30,378 nucleotides of DNA from UBA2334 sp964396895 (GCA_964396895.1 CAYNGJ010000028.1:1-30378); one strand, 5' to 3'. Positions 16,214-24,031 are shown, counted from the first letter of the stretch. The notes: generated by a model not told the origin, from the sequence alone. Made by a program: numbers and translations.

Positions 16214-16624
16214 GACGGCATTTTGAATAAATACCGTGGCTGCCGCTTGTCTCTGCTGCGACTGGTGCTACTTATTTTTATCTTGTGCAGGCGTTGTGCC
16301 GATGAAGTTTGGCGGCAATCCGGCCCCAGCTGGGTTTAAGGGTACGTGGAATGCAGCGTGCATGGGCATTCACATGATCTGCGGTGCAGATTCCCGGTCC
16401 AATGAGCAGGTGACCTGATGGCTCAGGGGCCTTCGGCTGCTTTGCGGTGATGGCCCCTCATGGCCGTGGCGCCAAAACCAAGTTGTTGTTTTGGCGGTCA
16501 GGTATCGGCCAGAAGCCGTCATCGGTCAGGCGGGAGACCAGTCGCTCAACGTGAAGATGACCGGCGCACAACAACACGCCGCGAAGCCGCCTCTTGCTGT
16601 TGTGAGTCCGAATCCATTGACAGG
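16214..16624. other. Stretch without a supported gene, between the phosphatase-like gene and the toxin gene
   Basis: Short open frames occur on both strands but none has a recognisable domain or good start. Around 16424-16457 AGGGGCC and GGCCCCT form an imperfect hairpin that may terminate the toxin-antitoxin transcript or the stretch's own transcript. The A/T-rich part near 16220-16290 may hold the promoter of the phosphatase-like gene. The part next to the toxin gene may be remnant DNA carried in with the toxin-antitoxin pair. Confidence 0.5.
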
Positions 16625-16924
16625 TTATCCCTTGATCATCCGGGAACGCCAATAGCCTGGCTTCCTGTCGTCCGGTGCGATTGCCAGCACCAAGATTTCA
16701 TCACTGCGGTGTAGGTACACGACCGAAAAAGGAAAGCGTGTCGGGAAAACTCGGCGTGTGCCGTGCTTGTAAGGTGATCCCATGTCCGGAAATTCAGCCG
16801 CTATCGCGAGCGCCCGCTCAACGACCGTTGCAAATCGCTCACCGAGCTGCGGACTGATCTTTGCGTAGTACTGAACCTCCCAAGCCAACTCGGCCATTGC
16901 GGCCTCGTGAAATCGGACGCGCAT
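16625..16924 (-). CDS. Type II toxin, RelE/ParE family
   Basis: A 99-residue protein beginning MRVRFHEAAMAELAWEVQYY with the RelE/ParE fold pattern: an N-terminal strand, two helices containing FATVVERALAIAAEFPDMG, and strands ending in RFPFSVVYLHRSDEILVLAI. RelE-type members cleave mRNA on the ribosome while ParE-type members poison DNA gyrase; the sequence does not decide between them. The ATG overlaps the antitoxin stop by one base (TGATG), so the pair is translationally coupled, antitoxin first. A TTG one codon upstream is an alternative start. Such pairs are commonly acquired horizontally. Confidence 0.9.
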   Translation of the reverse strand: MRVRFHEAAMAELAWEVQYYAKISPQLGERFATVVERALAIAAEFPDMGSPYKHGTRRVFPTRFPFSVVYLHRSDEILVLAIAPDDRKPGYWRSRMIKG

Positions 16925-17151
16925 CAATTCAGCAAACGTCGAACCTGTGCAAATACTTCTTCAGCTGGAATGAGTTTCGCCGTACCAGCGTCGATATCGG
17001 CGACTCGGATTCGAATCTCCTCGTCCCAAGCCGCCTCGACTTCGTCGTCTGGTTCGTGCACCGTTGCGAGAAGCTCCTCGGCCAATCGAACCCGGTCCGC
17101 CGCAGGCAGTGTTCGAGCTTGTGAGCTGAGTTCTTCGATGAGGTTTGCCAT
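16924..17151 (-). CDS. Type II antitoxin, addiction module component family
   Basis: A 75-residue acidic protein beginning MANLIEELSSQARTLPAADR. It has the pattern of the small 'putative addiction module' antitoxins: a helix with LPAADRVRLAEELLATV, an acidic stretch (EPDDEVEAAWDEEI) and the ending IPAEEVFAQVRRLL. These antitoxins bind the downstream RelE/ParE toxin. ATG is preceded by AGGAG at 6 nt. No separate DNA-binding domain is obvious. A CAAGTCT/AGACTTG inverted repeat 22 bp upstream could be relevant to its promoter. Confidence 0.9.
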   Translation of the reverse strand: MANLIEELSSQARTLPAADRVRLAEELLATVHEPDDEVEAAWDEEIRIRVADIDAGTAKLIPAEEVFAQVRRLLN

Positions 17152-17172
17152 GGTGATCTCCTGGTGGAACCA

Positions 17173-17218
17173 CAAGTCTACCGCTCAAGGGGTCGACCCG
17201 CTGTTGGCGCCAGACTTG
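17173..17218. promoter_or_regulatory. Inverted repeat upstream of the toxin-antitoxin pair
   Basis: CAAGTCT (17173-17179) and AGACTTG (17212-17218) are perfect inverted 7-mers separated by 32 bp, starting 22 bp before the antitoxin ATG. This could be an autoregulatory site or chance. The distance is long for a single operator. Confidence 0.25.
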
Positions 17219-17275
17219 AGGGATAACGTTGGAGGCCACCAAAGTGGGTCAACTCCAACTCCAGACTACTTTGGT

Positions 17276-17314
17276 TGCGGCGACTCACTGACCCTTCAGG
17301 GTCGAGAGCCGCCA
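17276..17314. repeat. Stem-loop in the spacer between the toxin-antitoxin pair and the zinc-ribbon gene
   Basis: A two-part stem is visible: outer GCGGC pairs with GCCGC and inner GACCC pairs with GGGTC around TTCA. No T-run follows on either strand. The spacer 17176-17421 otherwise holds nothing I recognise apart from the inverted repeat near its left end. Confidence 0.35.
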
Positions 17315-17421
17315 TTGACTCGCAGTGATCACCAGTCACCACAATCTGCACCACGGCCCACGGGCTATTTCCCCCGTGCCTTCTCCATTCCCCTCAACCT
17401 ACACACACAACGGAACCACCC

Positions 17422-17733
17422 ATGGGACAAGCCAAACTTCGCGGCACGCCGCAGCAGCGCCAAGCGGCAGCCATTGAAAAACAGTTGGCCCTGCGCCCCA
17501 AGCACATCACCTGCAACCACTGCCAGGCGGTGTTGACGGACATGCAGCCCATGGGGCTCACCGACATCAAGGGCATTGAGGCCGCGTTTGTCGCCCACTG
17601 CCCGCATTGCGACCACGACACCTACGCCATCAAAGGCGAGCCCGAGGCCGTGGCCCAGTTGCACATGGCCATTGAAGATGCCACGGGCCAGGCGAGCCTG
17701 AGTGGCGTGGCGCCCTCGGCCAGTGGCCGGTAA
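17422..17733 (+). CDS. Small zinc-ribbon-like protein of unknown function
   Basis: A 103-residue protein beginning MGQAKLRGTPQQRQAAAIEK, cytoplasmic. Two paired cysteine motifs, ITCNHCQ (about residues 30-35) and AHCPHCDHDTYAIKG (about 58-72), suggest a four-Cys zinc site. The N-terminus is basic and glutamine-rich, the tail Ser/Ala/Gly-rich. A GGAA stretch lies about 8 nt before the ATG, a weak ribosome site. I do not recognise a named family. The gene lies between a toxin-antitoxin pair and a convergent dehydratase, with no obvious partner. Confidence 0.7.
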   Translation: MGQAKLRGTPQQRQAAAIEKQLALRPKHITCNHCQAVLTDMQPMGLTDIKGIEAAFVAHCPHCDHDTYAIKGEPEAVAQLHMAIEDATGQASLSGVAPSASGR

Positions 17734-17755
17734 GGGACTGATGATTCTGCGGCGC

Positions 17756-18751
17756 TCACCCCCCGGGCAGCGCCCCAGTCAGCACCCCGGCCAGCACGGC
17801 GGCATCCACATTGCCCCCACACAGCGTCAGGCCCACGCACTGGCCTTGCAGCTGCCTGTGCTCTTGCAGCGCAGCGGCCAAGCTGGCGGCACCCGCCCCC
17901 TCGGCCACGTTGTGGGTGTCGGTGTAGAGGGCGTGCATGGCGTGGGCCACTTCGGCATCGGTCACCTGCACGATGTGGTCTATGTGCGGCAGCAGCACGG
18001 CCAGGGCCTCGGGGTCGGCCATGCGGCAGGCCATGCCGTCGGCCAGTTGGGTGGTGACGGGCGCCTCCACCACCCGGCCCGCCGCCAGTGAATCGGCGTA
18101 GGTGGTGGCATGGGCGCTGACCACGCCGACAATTTTCAGGGCCGTGCGGCCCAGGGCCAGTTTGGCCGCAATGGCCGAGCACGCGCCAGAGCCCTGGCCA
18201 ATGGGCACGTACACCACGTCCAGCTGCGGCACGGCTTTGAACAGCTCCCACCAGTAGGTGCTGACGCCGCGCAGCAAGTCGGGGTGGAAGCTGGGCACCA
18301 TGTGCGCGCCGCGCTCGGCGGCCAGTTGCATGGCGTGTTCACGGGCTTCTTGAAAGTCGGTGCCGTGCTCAATGAGGTGCACGCCCAGGGCGCGCATGGC
18401 GGCGTTTTTCTCGGTGCTGTTGCCGTGGGGCACGACGATGGTGCAGCGCACGCCGTGTTCACGCGCGGCCCAGCCCATGCTTTGGCCGTGGTTGCCGCGC
18501 GTGGCGCTGACCACCTCGGTGGGCAAGGCGCCGCGCCGCGCCAGTTGGTCAAAGTAGGTGAGGCCGCCGCGAATTTTGAACGCCCCCACGGGCGTGTGGT
18601 TTTCGTGCTTGAGCCACACCTCGGTGCCCAAGCGCTGTTGCAGCAGCGGCCAGGCGTACTGCGGTGTGGCCTGGAAAGACCGGTACACCACCTGGGCGGC
18701 GGCCTCGATGTCGGACAGGCTGGGCAGGTGTGGTGCAGAGGTGTTGGTCAT
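17756..18751 (-). CDS. PLP-dependent threonine/serine dehydratase
   Basis: A 331-residue fold-type II PLP enzyme; such enzymes deaminate threonine to 2-oxobutyrate or serine to pyruvate. The PLP lysine is K59 in HTPVGAFKIRGG; the substrate loop is SATRGNHGQSMG; the phosphate-binding glycine loop is GQGSGACSA; LCGGNVD is near the end. It lacks the C-terminal regulatory ACT-like domain of biosynthetic IlvA, so it resembles catabolic or stand-alone forms. Substrate may differ (for example hydroxy-amino acids), and the annotation stays general. It lies downstream of the VOC gene on the same strand across a 42-bp A/T-rich spacer and converges with the zinc-ribbon gene. Confidence 0.9.
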   Translation of the reverse strand: MTNTSAPHLPSLSDIEAAAQVVYRSFQATPQYAWPLLQQRLGTEVWLKHENHTPVGAFKIRGGLTYFDQLARRGALPTEVVSATRGNHGQSMGWAAREHGVRCTIVVPHGNSTEKNAAMRALGVHLIEHGTDFQEAREHAMQLAAERGAHMVPSFHPDLLRGVSTYWWELFKAVPQLDVVYVPIGQGSGACSAIAAKLALGRTALKIVGVVSAHATTYADSLAAGRVVEAPVTTQLADGMACRMADPEALAVLLPHIDHIVQVTDAEVAHAMHALYTDTHNVAEGAGAASLAAALQEHRQLQGQCVGLTLCGGNVDAAVLAGVLTGALPGG

Positions 18752-18793
18752 GGCTGGGGAGTGGTATCAAAAAAATAGCTAGCAAATAAATGT

Positions 18794-19531
18794 TTATAAG
18801 CGCTGAATGCCAATGGTGTTCAATATTTCAGGGCTGTGCAGTGTCACCTGTCCGATGGGCGTGTTCAGCACCGCTTGCAGGCTGGCGTGCGGGGCGGTGG
18901 ACAGCGACCCCTGCGGCCCAAGGGCCAGGCCCATGGCCGCCAGTGCCTGGCCCAGCAGTGGTGCCTGGGGGTGGGCCAGCGACAGCGCCAGCAGTTGCAC
19001 ACCGGCAGGTGCCATGTGGTCGGTGGGGTGTTGCGCCCCCCACTGGATGAGCGTGGGCAGGCAACCACCCAAGGGGCGATGGCCGTCGGGCCGGATGGTG
19101 ATGCCCCATTGCAGCAAGCCCCTGGGGGTGGCGCGGCTGACGGCCATGGGCTGGCCGGGGTCCAGGCCCAGTTGGGCGAGCGCGGTGTGGGCCGCGCCCA
19201 GGTTGGGCACGCGGGCCACCCAGTGCACCAGTTGTGGCCCGTCGCGCTGCACGGACTGTTGCAACGCGGGGCAGTCCATGTCAAACCAGCGCCGGTCGTT
19301 CTCGGCCAGGGTCTTGGTGGCGCTGGGCTGGATGGCGATGACTTCCAGGTAGGCCGCCGGAAACCGGGAAGAAGCCACCGACAGCAGCCGGTTGTGCGTG
19401 CCCATGAGCGGGTGCTCGCCGCCAGGACCGGGGGCCACCCCCAGCGTGCGCTGGCACCAGGCCACGCCCTCGTCCAGGGTGGCGGCCACGACCACCAAGT
19501 GGTCCAGCGCAGCCAAGGTGCGGGTGCTCAA
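18794..19531 (-). CDS. VOC/glyoxalase-like domain protein, TTG start
   Basis: A 245-residue protein starting with STRTLAALDHLVVVAATLDE, the beginning of a glyoxalase-like (VOC) beta-alpha-beta fold: a start strand LDHLVVVA, WCQRTLGVAPGPGGEHPLMG, and the strand AYLEVIAI. I infer a TTG start at 19531, overlapping the PhzF stop in TTGA; the next in-frame ATG would cut into the domain, and the frame continues upstream only as a shadow of the PhzF gene. The metal ligands of true glyoxalases cannot be assigned with confidence. It is translationally coupled to PhzF and followed by the dehydratase. Function unknown; these domains occur in dioxygenases, lyases and resistance proteins. Confidence 0.8.
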   Translation of the reverse strand: MSTRTLAALDHLVVVAATLDEGVAWCQRTLGVAPGPGGEHPLMGTHNRLLSVASSRFPAAYLEVIAIQPSATKTLAENDRRWFDMDCPALQQSVQRDGPQLVHWVARVPNLGAAHTALAQLGLDPGQPMAVSRATPRGLLQWGITIRPDGHRPLGGCLPTLIQWGAQHPTDHMAPAGVQLLALSLAHPQAPLLGQALAAMGLALGPQGSLSTAPHASLQAVLNTPIGQVTLHSPEILNTIGIQRL

Positions 19532-20493
19532 AGCGCCACCGTGCCTTGGATGCACGGCGCCACGTCGCCGCCCACCCAGACCTGGCCGCTGGCATCGCGG
19601 CTCAAAAACACCAGCCCGTCGCGCCCCAAGGCTTGGCCTTGCGTGGCGGTGTAGGCGTGGCGGCAGGCCTGGGGCAACAGGCCGTCGGCCATCAGCCACT
19701 GGGCCAGGCTGGCGTTGAGGCTGCCGGTGACGGGGTCTTCTGGCACGCCGACCGGGGCGGCAAAGCCGCGCACCCACAGGTCGGGCGCAGAGCCAGGGCC
19801 AGCTGTTGGGGCAAAAGCGCGGGCCTCGCGGCTGCTGCGGGCAATCAGCAGGGGTTCGTCCGCCGGGGGCTGGAGGGCCGCCACGCCCACCTTTTGGTTC
19901 AACGCCTTCAGGGCAGCGTGGTCGGGGGTGAGGGCCAGCACGGTGTCGGGGCTGTCCAGCAGCAGGCCCAGCCACTCGGGGCCGTTGTTGAGCGATTGGG
20001 CGGCCAGCACCTGCGCGGCATTCAGCCCCAACGCGGCCAGCAAAGGGGCCAAGTGGGTGGTCGCTGGGGTACTGCGCGTGAGTGAGGGCGCGGCAAACGC
20101 CATGCGTTGGGCATGACCACCGCCATGGCTGCCGCCCGTCTGGTGCAGCACCACCACGCCCACGCCGCACTCCTGCCGCACCACGCCCGCCTCGCGCGGC
20201 TGGCCGCCGTGGGCCAGCCAGGCGTGGCAGGTGCCCAGCGTGGGGTGGCCGGCAAAGGGCAACTCCGCACCGGGGGTGAAGATGCGCACGCGGTAGTCGG
20301 CGCCGGCGGCGCACCCGGCTTCGGTGGGGGGCAGCACAAAGGTGGTTTCAGACAGGTTGGTCCATTGCGCAAAGCGCTGCATGGCGTCGTCGCTCAGGCC
20401 CGTGCCGTCCAGCACCACGGCCAGGGGGTTGCCCAGGTACGGGGTGGCGGTGAACACGTCCACCTGCATGAAGGGGCGGGGGCGGAGGGTCAT
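19528..20493 (-). CDS. PhzF family phenazine-biosynthesis-like isomerase
   Basis: A 321-residue protein with the PhzF/diaminopimelate-epimerase-like fold. It begins MTLRPRPFMQVDVFTATPYL, with the family start pattern DVFT...GNPLAVVLD, the catalytic glutamate in NLSETTFVLPP, the GHPTLGTCHAWL motif, and the C-terminal GVPEDPVTGSLNASLAQWL. PhzF itself isomerises a dihydro-hydroxyanthranilate; most relatives have unknown reactions. No other phenazine genes are present, so a phenazine pathway is not implied. AAGG precedes the ATG. The stop overlaps the following VOC gene by 4 nt. The 146-bp spacer upstream separates it from the GST gene, and it contains an A/T-rich stem-loop. Confidence 0.9.
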   Translation of the reverse strand: MTLRPRPFMQVDVFTATPYLGNPLAVVLDGTGLSDDAMQRFAQWTNLSETTFVLPPTEAGCAAGADYRVRIFTPGAELPFAGHPTLGTCHAWLAHGGQPREAGVVRQECGVGVVVLHQTGGSHGGGHAQRMAFAAPSLTRSTPATTHLAPLLAALGLNAAQVLAAQSLNNGPEWLGLLLDSPDTVLALTPDHAALKALNQKVGVAALQPPADEPLLIARSSREARAFAPTAGPGSAPDLWVRGFAAPVGVPEDPVTGSLNASLAQWLMADGLLPQACRHAYTATQGQALGRDGLVFLSRDASGQVWVGGDVAPCIQGTVAL

Positions 20494-20542
20494 GACGGGG
20501 CCTTTTTCTGTAAAAAAATCTAATAAAATTAGAGCTTGAAAT

Positions 20543-20578
20543 TCAATAAATACGTGCGCTAATGCGTATTTTTATTGA
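20543..20578. repeat. A/T-rich stem-loop upstream of the PhzF-like gene
   Basis: TCAATAAATACG pairs with CGTATTTTTATTGA (a small bulge in the A/T part) around a loop of about ten bases in the spacer before PhzF. The surrounding 20508-20595 is strikingly A/T-rich for this genome and may also hold the promoter of the PhzF-VOC unit. A similar A/T-rich patch lies at 18760-18800. Confidence 0.5.
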
Positions 20579-20619
20579 TAAATAAAACCCCTGAATCTGT
20601 AGCAACTGTTGCCGGCGAT

Positions 20620-20641
20620 GATGCCCGCTGTCGCGGGCATC
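20620..20641 (-). terminator. Hairpin at the GST stop codon (terminator candidate)
   Basis: GATGCCCGC and GCGGGCATC form a perfect 9-bp stem with loop TGTC, overlapping the GST stop codon. On the minus strand no T-run follows directly; T-rich sequence begins about 35 nt later. It may mark the end of the operon that runs from the LysE gene to the GST gene. Confidence 0.45.
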
Positions 20642-21275
20642 AGGTCAGCGCTTGGTCCAACACCCCCTGGCTGGCTGGCAGGGCCAGCAGCCCGGTGTAC
20701 CAGCGCATCAGGTGGGGCCAAGCGGGGCGTGGTTGGGGCAGGTTGACCCAGCGGTGCACCTCGCACAGCAGCGGTATGTCGGCCATGGTGAGTTGCTCGC
20801 CCGCCATGTAGGGGCGCTGCGCCAGGTGTGCGTCCAGCCAGGTGAACAGCGGTTCGGTGTCGGCCACCGACTGGGCAATCACCGCTGCCTGCCGCTGGGC
20901 GGATGGCGTGCGCACCCACTGCACAAATGCGGGGCCGCTGACTCGGTTCAGCGTGGTTTGCTGCCAGTCCATCCAGCGGTCGGCATCGGCGCGGTGGGCC
21001 AGGTCGGCCGGGTGCAGGCCGGTGTTTTCACCGAATCGTGCGCACAGGTAGCGAACGATGGCATTCGATTCCCACAGCACCAGCTCGCCGTGTTGCAGGG
21101 TGGGCACCAGCGCGTTGGGGTTCAGGGCCAGGTAGGCGGGCGTGTTGACCACGCCAAAGGCCATGCCCGCGTCGGTGCGCTCGAACGGCAGCCCCAGGTG
21201 TTGCAGCGTCCACACCACTTTGCGCACGTTGATGGAGCTCATGCGGCCCCACAGATGGAGGGTGTGTTGGGTCAT
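20640..21275 (-). CDS. Glutathione S-transferase family protein
   Basis: A 211-residue cytoplasmic protein with an N-terminal thioredoxin-like domain (to about residue 80) and an all-helical C-terminal domain. Typical motifs are the start LHLWGRMSSINVRKVVWTLQ with a serine in the catalytic region, the cis-proline region ALVPTLQHGELVLWESNAIV and the N-capping helix TMADIPLLCEVHRW. It likely conjugates or reduces small molecules with glutathione, or acts in amino-acid or aromatic degradation. I start at MTQHTLHLWG because the domain begins there; AAGG lies upstream. It follows the MFS gene by 29 nt and ends at a hairpin, as the last gene of a possible six-gene run. Confidence 0.92.
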   Translation of the reverse strand: MTQHTLHLWGRMSSINVRKVVWTLQHLGLPFERTDAGMAFGVVNTPAYLALNPNALVPTLQHGELVLWESNAIVRYLCARFGENTGLHPADLAHRADADRWMDWQQTTLNRVSGPAFVQWVRTPSAQRQAAVIAQSVADTEPLFTWLDAHLAQRPYMAGEQLTMADIPLLCEVHRWVNLPQPRPAWPHLMRWYTGLLALPASQGVLDQALT

Positions 21276-21304
21276 TCGGCGCGCCTTGTGAAGAGGTGGC
21301 TGAT

Positions 21305-22654
21305 TCACAGCCGGGTGGTGGGGGGCCTGTGCGGGGCGGGGGCCAATTGCCAGGGCTTGAACCCCAGCCACAACAGCAAGCCAGGCACCTGCACCGCCAG
21401 GCACACGGCCAGTGCGGTTTGGTAGGCCGCCTCAGGGTAGCTGCCGTGGTGGTCAGCAGGCCACTGGTTGATGACGGCTCCCAGCCCCCACTGCAGGCCG
21501 AACGCGGCCAGAAAAATCAGCAGGTTGAAGCTGGTGCTGACCCGCCCCGTCAGCGCAGCGGACATGCCTTGCGCCAGGATGGCGTAGTTCATGGCCCCGG
21601 CCGTGCCGAAGTAGCTGAACGCCACGGCCAGCAGCCAGAACGGCATGCCGTTGGGCCACAGCATCAGTACCTGGCACAGCAAAAACACCGCCACACCGCC
21701 CCCGCACACCGTGACCGGGCGCACGCGGTGCCGAGCCAGCCAGTCGGTCAGCGCACCGAAGCTGAGCGAGCCCGCCACCATGGCCGCCGTGCTCCAGAAC
21801 AGCACCTGCGCCACTTCGGCGCGGGGCAGGTGGCCCACGTCGCGCAGCCACGGGCCCATCCACAGCCCTTGAATGGCCATGTAGGCCCCGTTGGAAAACA
21901 GCGTGCACAGTGCGGTGCGCCAGAACAGCGGCCGCGCGTACAGCTGGCCCACCGAGGTCAACATGGCTTTCAGGCTGGTGGCGTGGTGCTTGGCCTCATG
22001 AGTGCCCCCTGACCTGTCGCTTGGCGCCAGGCCCCCCGAGGGGGATGAGGAAAATTGGGAGCGGCCCGGCGTTTCCTCATGAGCCGTGTGTTCGGGCACG
22101 CGGGCAAAAATCAGCAGGGCCACGGCTGCGGCGCAGGCGGCAATGCCCCAGAAGGCCATGCGCCAGCCCACTGCGTCGGTGGCCCATTGCATGGGCGCGG
22201 TGGAGGCCATGGCCCCCAGCCCGCCCACGGCCAGCAGCACAGCGGTGGACATGGGCAACCGCTCGGGCGGCAGCCACAGCGCGCTGGCCTTGATGGCCGC
22301 CATGAGCGAGGCCGACACGCCCAGCCCGATCAGCGCGCGTGCCGCCAGCAGCCCCGCCAGCGATTGGGCCTGGGCAAACAGCACACCGCCCAACGCCGCC
22401 ACGGCCAGCATGGGCATTTGCACGCGGCGCGGGCCAAAGCGGTCCAGCGCCATGCCCACAGGCAACTGGGCCAGGGCAAAAGCTATGAAATAGGCGCCGG
22501 TCAACAGGCCCAGCGTGTGGGCGTCCAGCCCGATGTCGCGCACCAGGTCGGGGTAGACCACGGTGTTGACGTTGCGGTACAGGTAAGACACAAAGTGCGC
22601 CAGCGCAAATGGCAGCAGCACGCTCAGCAACACCCCGGCCAGTGGGCGTGTCAC
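21305..22654 (-). CDS. MFS transporter, GTG start
   Basis: A 449-residue major facilitator protein with about 12 membrane segments. The first cytoplasmic loop reads LPVGMALDRFGPRR. The start is GTG at 22654 (MTRPLAGVLLSVLLPF); there is no ATG before the second membrane segment. It resembles proton-driven exporters or nitrate/sugar-like MFS members; the substrate is not predictable. A central hydrophilic loop (about residues 190-216) contains SQFSSSPSGGLAPSDRSG, encoded by a palindromic repeat inserted in frame. It follows the aminotransferase stop by 29 nt and precedes GST by 29 nt, consistent with one operon. Confidence 0.87.
   Translation of the reverse strand: MTRPLAGVLLSVLLPFALAHFVSYLYRNVNTVVYPDLVRDIGLDAHTLGLLTGAYFIAFALAQLPVGMALDRFGPRRVQMPMLAVAALGGVLFAQAQSLAGLLAARALIGLGVSASLMAAIKASALWLPPERLPMSTAVLLAVGGLGAMASTAPMQWATDAVGWRMAFWGIAACAAAVALLIFARVPEHTAHEETPGRSQFSSSPSGGLAPSDRSGGTHEAKHHATSLKAMLTSVGQLYARPLFWRTALCTLFSNGAYMAIQGLWMGPWLRDVGHLPRAEVAQVLFWSTAAMVAGSLSFGALTDWLARHRVRPVTVCGGGVAVFLLCQVLMLWPNGMPFWLLAVAFSYFGTAGAMNYAILAQGMSAALTGRVSTSFNLLIFLAAFGLQWGLGAVINQWPADHHGSYPEAAYQTALAVCLAVQVPGLLLWLGFKPWQLAPAPHRPPTTRL
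22023..22071 (-). repeat. Palindromic repeat inserted in the MFS gene
   Basis: On the minus strand this reads CGCCGGGCCGCTCCCAA, then TTTTCCTCA, then CCCCCTCGGGGGGCC. It shares the CGCCGGGCCGC-n-CCAA and TCA-n-CCCCCTCGGGGGGC blocks with the repeat at 23443-23486, in the opposite orientation. The G/C arms form a stem. It lies in the loop between membrane segments 6 and 7 and keeps the reading frame. This type of repeat is familiar to me from Comamonadaceae intergenic regions. Confidence 0.7.
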
Positions 22655-22683
22655 ACCCGTGGGTTGGGCCGGGGTGGCGGTGG

Positions 22684-23976
22684 TCAGAGGGCCCCCTGCG
22701 CCTCGCGGATGGCCAGTGCCAGTGCGGCAATGCCGGTGTTGATCTGGTCCACCGTGGCCGTCACGAACGACAGGCGCATGCTGCGCGGATCGGCGTTGTC
22801 GGCGTAAAAGGCCGAGCCGGGCACAAAGGCCACGTTGTGGTCAACGGCCTTGGGCAGCAGCTTCACGGCATCCAGCCCTGCGGGCAGGCGTGTCCACAGG
22901 AACATGCCACCGCTGGGGCGGTTCCACTGCAGCGACGCGTCGCCACCGCCGTGGCCTGAACCTTTGCCTTCATGGCCAAACTCGCGTTCCAGCGCCGCCA
23001 GCATGGCCTCGCACTGGCTTTTGTACAGCGCGCGGATGGTGGGCACGTGGCGGTCAATGAAGCCGTCTTTCAGTACCTCGGCCACGATGCGCTGGTTGAA
23101 GCTGGGCGTGTGCAGGTCGGCGGCCTGCTTGGCCTGCAGCAGCTTGGGGTACAGCAGCTTGGGGGCCACCAGGTAGCCCAGACGCAGGCCGGGGGCCAAA
23201 ATTTTGCTGAATGAGCCCAGGTACACCGTGCCGTCGGGGTGGCGCGAGGCCAGCGAGGCGGGGGGCGGCGCGTCAAACCACAGGTCGCCGTAAGGGTTGT
23301 CTTCAATGATGGGCAGGCCCACTTCGGCGGTGGCCTGGGCCACGGCGGCGCGGCGCGCTTCGGTCATGGTGCGGCCGGTGGGGTTTTGGAAGTTGGGCAG
23401 CAGGTACACGAAGCGGGCGGGTCCGCTGCCGTGCCGATTCGCCGCCGGGCCGCCCCAAGGCGAATCAGCCCCCTCGGGGGGCAGCGTCAGCGTGGGGGCC
23501 AATGCCTTGGCGCGCAGGTCGGTGGGGTCCACGCCTTCGTCGTCGCTGGCCACGCTGACCACGGTGGGTTCCATGGGCGTGTAGGCCTGCAGTGCACCCA
23601 GGTAGGTGGGCGTTTCCACCAGGATGCGGCTGCCCGCGTCGATCAAAATTTTGGCCACCAGGTCCAGGCCCTGCTGCGAGCCGGTGGTGATGAGCACCTG
23701 GTTGGGGTCCACCGCCATGCCCTGCTTTTTCAGGTCATGGGCCACCCAGTCGCGCAGCGGGCCGTAGCCTTCGCTGGCGGCGTATTGCAGGGCGCTGCGG
23801 CCGTCTTCGGTCAATACCTTTTGCGTGGCCTCGGCCATGGCGGCAATTGGGAAGGTGTCGGGCGAGGGCAGGCCACCGGCAAAGCTGATGATGCCGGGCT
23901 TCTCGGTCACTTTCAGGATCTCGCGGATCACGGAGGGGTTCATTTTTTCGGCGCGGTGGGCCAGTTTCCAGTTCAT
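22684..23976 (-). CDS. PLP-dependent aminotransferase class I/II (2-aminoadipate-type)
   Basis: A 430-residue fold-type I aminotransferase of the MocR-like/2-aminoadipate group. Residues: PLP lysine K258 (YLGSFSKILAPGLRLGY), N198 in NFQNPTG, D226 in IIEDNPYGDLW, and a C-terminal arginine region MRLSFVTA. It transfers an amino group between an amino acid and a 2-oxo acid; substrate is open. I start at MNWKLAHRAEKMNPSVIREI, the family start, with AGGA about 11 nt upstream; the frame is open further upstream. Residues about 161-186 (starting PTLTLPPEGADSPWGGPAAN) come from an inserted palindromic repeat lying between strands just before the PLP domain core. It lies between the pyridoxamine-oxidase-like gene and the MFS gene. 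Confidence 0.92.
   Translation of the reverse strand: MNWKLAHRAEKMNPSVIREILKVTEKPGIISFAGGLPSPDTFPIAAMAEATQKVLTEDGRSALQYAASEGYGPLRDWVAHDLKKQGMAVDPNQVLITTGSQQGLDLVAKILIDAGSRILVETPTYLGALQAYTPMEPTVVSVASDDEGVDPTDLRAKALAPTLTLPPEGADSPWGGPAANRHGSGPARFVYLLPNFQNPTGRTMTEARRAAVAQATAEVGLPIIEDNPYGDLWFDAPPPASLASRHPDGTVYLGSFSKILAPGLRLGYLVAPKLLYPKLLQAKQAADLHTPSFNQRIVAEVLKDGFIDRHVPTIRALYKSQCEAMLAALEREFGHEGKGSGHGGGDASLQWNRPSGGMFLWTRLPAGLDAVKLLPKAVDHNVAFVPGSAFYADNADPRSMRLSFVTATVDQINTGIAALALAIREAQGAL
23436..23486 (+). repeat. Palindromic repeat inserted in the aminotransferase gene
   Basis: GATTCGCC (23436-23443) pairs with GGCGAATC (23459-23466), and GCCCCC with GGGGGC (23468-23482) around TCG. The block CGCCGGGCCGCCCCAAGG followed by TCAGCCCCCTCGGGGGGC is shared with the repeat in the MFS gene. 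It adds residues around 161-186 without breaking the frame. Confidence 0.72.
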
Positions 23977-24031
23977 GGGGTGTGTTCCTGAGGGAGGTGT
24001 GATGCAGATGTCATCGACAAGGCGGAGAACT

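Noticed and set aside
16458..16652. Open frames of 60-85 codons next to the toxin gene
   Set aside because: No domain, odd composition and overlapping frames on both strands; they cannot be supported.
17276..17314. Integron attC site
   Set aside because: There is a stem-loop but no attC-type core sites and no integrase; a simple hairpin is enough.
19532..20314. Extension of the VOC frame into the PhzF gene
   Set aside because: It is a shadow of PhzF in another frame; the VOC domain begins at the TTG at 19531.
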